Source of the DNA: CAYYNP01 sp964472545 | Lineage (GTDB): Bacteria > Planctomycetota > Planctomycetia > Pirellulales > Thermoguttaceae | DNA: 13,693 nt | Assembly: GCA_964472545.1 (NCBI GenBank) | Contig: CAYYNP010000271.1 | Coordinates: 1-13,693 of the forward strand | Reading direction: 5' to 3' | Shown: positions 13,440 to 13,693 of the stretch, one piece after another | Position numbering within the stretch: the first letter of the stretch is position 1 | Layout of the letters: every line of letters starts with the position of its first letter | Program-made: the position numbers and the translations under genes | Notes under the pieces: model-generated | Seen by the model: the letters and a program-made list of their open reading frames with translations, nothing else | Databases searched by the model: none | What the model was told of the DNA's origin: nothing

Positions 13440-13693
13440 CGACGTCAACGGCAGCCGCAACGACGTGCGGATGCAATGCCGTGCTAGATCGTACGCCGCC
13501 TCTGCAACGCCGCGCCAAGCCGGGGCGCACAGCTTTGGGAGCAGCACACTGCAAGAGCACAGACAGGATAACAGGATGGACGGGATGAGAACTTGTAGGG
13601 CACGGGGAACCCACCCGTCGGGACGAGCGCGCCATGGCACTTAGGGGCGGCCGATGAATAACTTCCCCACTTGGGGTGGCTGGTGGCTGAGCG
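13440..13693. other. 3' non-coding tail of the window
   Basis: Apart from the ACAGGAT repeat, this stretch contains a GC-rich segment with short palindromes (CCCG-T-CGGG near 13616 and CCCCA-CT-TGGGG at 13665-13676) and no gene I can support. The short frames here are low-complexity translations with no ribosome site. A repeat element or the upstream region of the next gene may begin near the right edge. Confidence 0.5.
13563..13587. repeat. Degenerate ACAGGAT short tandem repeat
   Basis: Three near-copies follow one another: ACAGGATA (13563-13570), ACAGGATG (13571-13578) and GACGGGATG (13579-13587). Similar ACAGGAT runs occur between genes in many bacterial genomes and often give spurious translated frames rich in HPVHPVILS on the opposite strand, as here. 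That it belongs to a dispersed family is inference from memory of such sequences. Confidence 0.55.

Noticed and set aside
10671..13487. A 938-codon open frame on the plus strand overlapping the propeller/PHP gene.
   Set aside because: Its translation is arginine-rich with no domain or membrane features. The competing frame has recognisable motifs, a ribosome site and an anchor, so this is a shadow of GC-rich coding DNA.
13335..13640. Short minus-strand frames at the right edge, including one rich in HPVHPVILS.
   Set aside because: They come from translating the ACAGGAT repeat and the 3' end of the preceding gene, with no ribosome site; this is a common annotation artefact.

Overview
The window is GC-rich, with long open frames, wide spacers between genes and mostly one-gene units. 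The gene content points to a planctomycete, probably of the Pirellulales type: a secreted DUF1080-type protein, a Gfo/Idh/MocA oxidoreductase of the 'TVP' subtype, a membrane protein ending in TPRs that resembles the TMTC/GT-C family, a DUF3365 histidine kinase, and a large membrane-anchored protein joining a beta-propeller-like region to a PHP-type domain. The taxonomic call is inferred from gene families; no rRNA or marker gene is present.

Layout. The left edge (3-1229, +) holds a phenylacetate-CoA ligase-like AMP-forming enzyme whose 5' end lies outside the window. A REP-like double hairpin (1242-1295) separates it from a Gfo/Idh/MocA oxidoreductase (1379-2554, +), which has a convincing promoter and Shine-Dalgarno. 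A haem-motif sensor histidine kinase follows (2746-4857, +). The gap before it may encode a 52-residue lipoprotein on the minus strand. A minus-strand series comes next, read right to left: a NarL/FixJ response regulator (8438-7806), a TMTC-like TPR membrane protein (7742-5703) and a secreted DUF1080-type protein (5591-4914). A ThiH-like radical SAM enzyme (10092-8761, -) stands alone behind a 322-base spacer. Divergent from it is the 1030-residue propeller/PHP protein (10315-13407, +). The last 286 bases hold a possible terminator and a short degenerate repeat, with no credible gene.

How the genes relate. I see no single pathway. The response regulator and TPR membrane protein could be co-transcribed (63-base gap, same strand), and the DUF1080 gene might extend that unit (111-base gap). 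The histidine kinase is of the HisKA class, whereas NarL-type regulators usually pair with HisKA_3 kinases, so the two signalling genes are probably not partners. The ThiH-like gene has no thiamine genes beside it. No CRISPR array, transposase, integrase, tRNA or rRNA was recognised. The least ordinary items are the covarying hairpin pair at 1242-1295, the propeller/PHP fusion with a 50-residue internal period, the loss of the usual EKP lysine in the oxidoreductase, and the N-terminally extended orphan ThiH.
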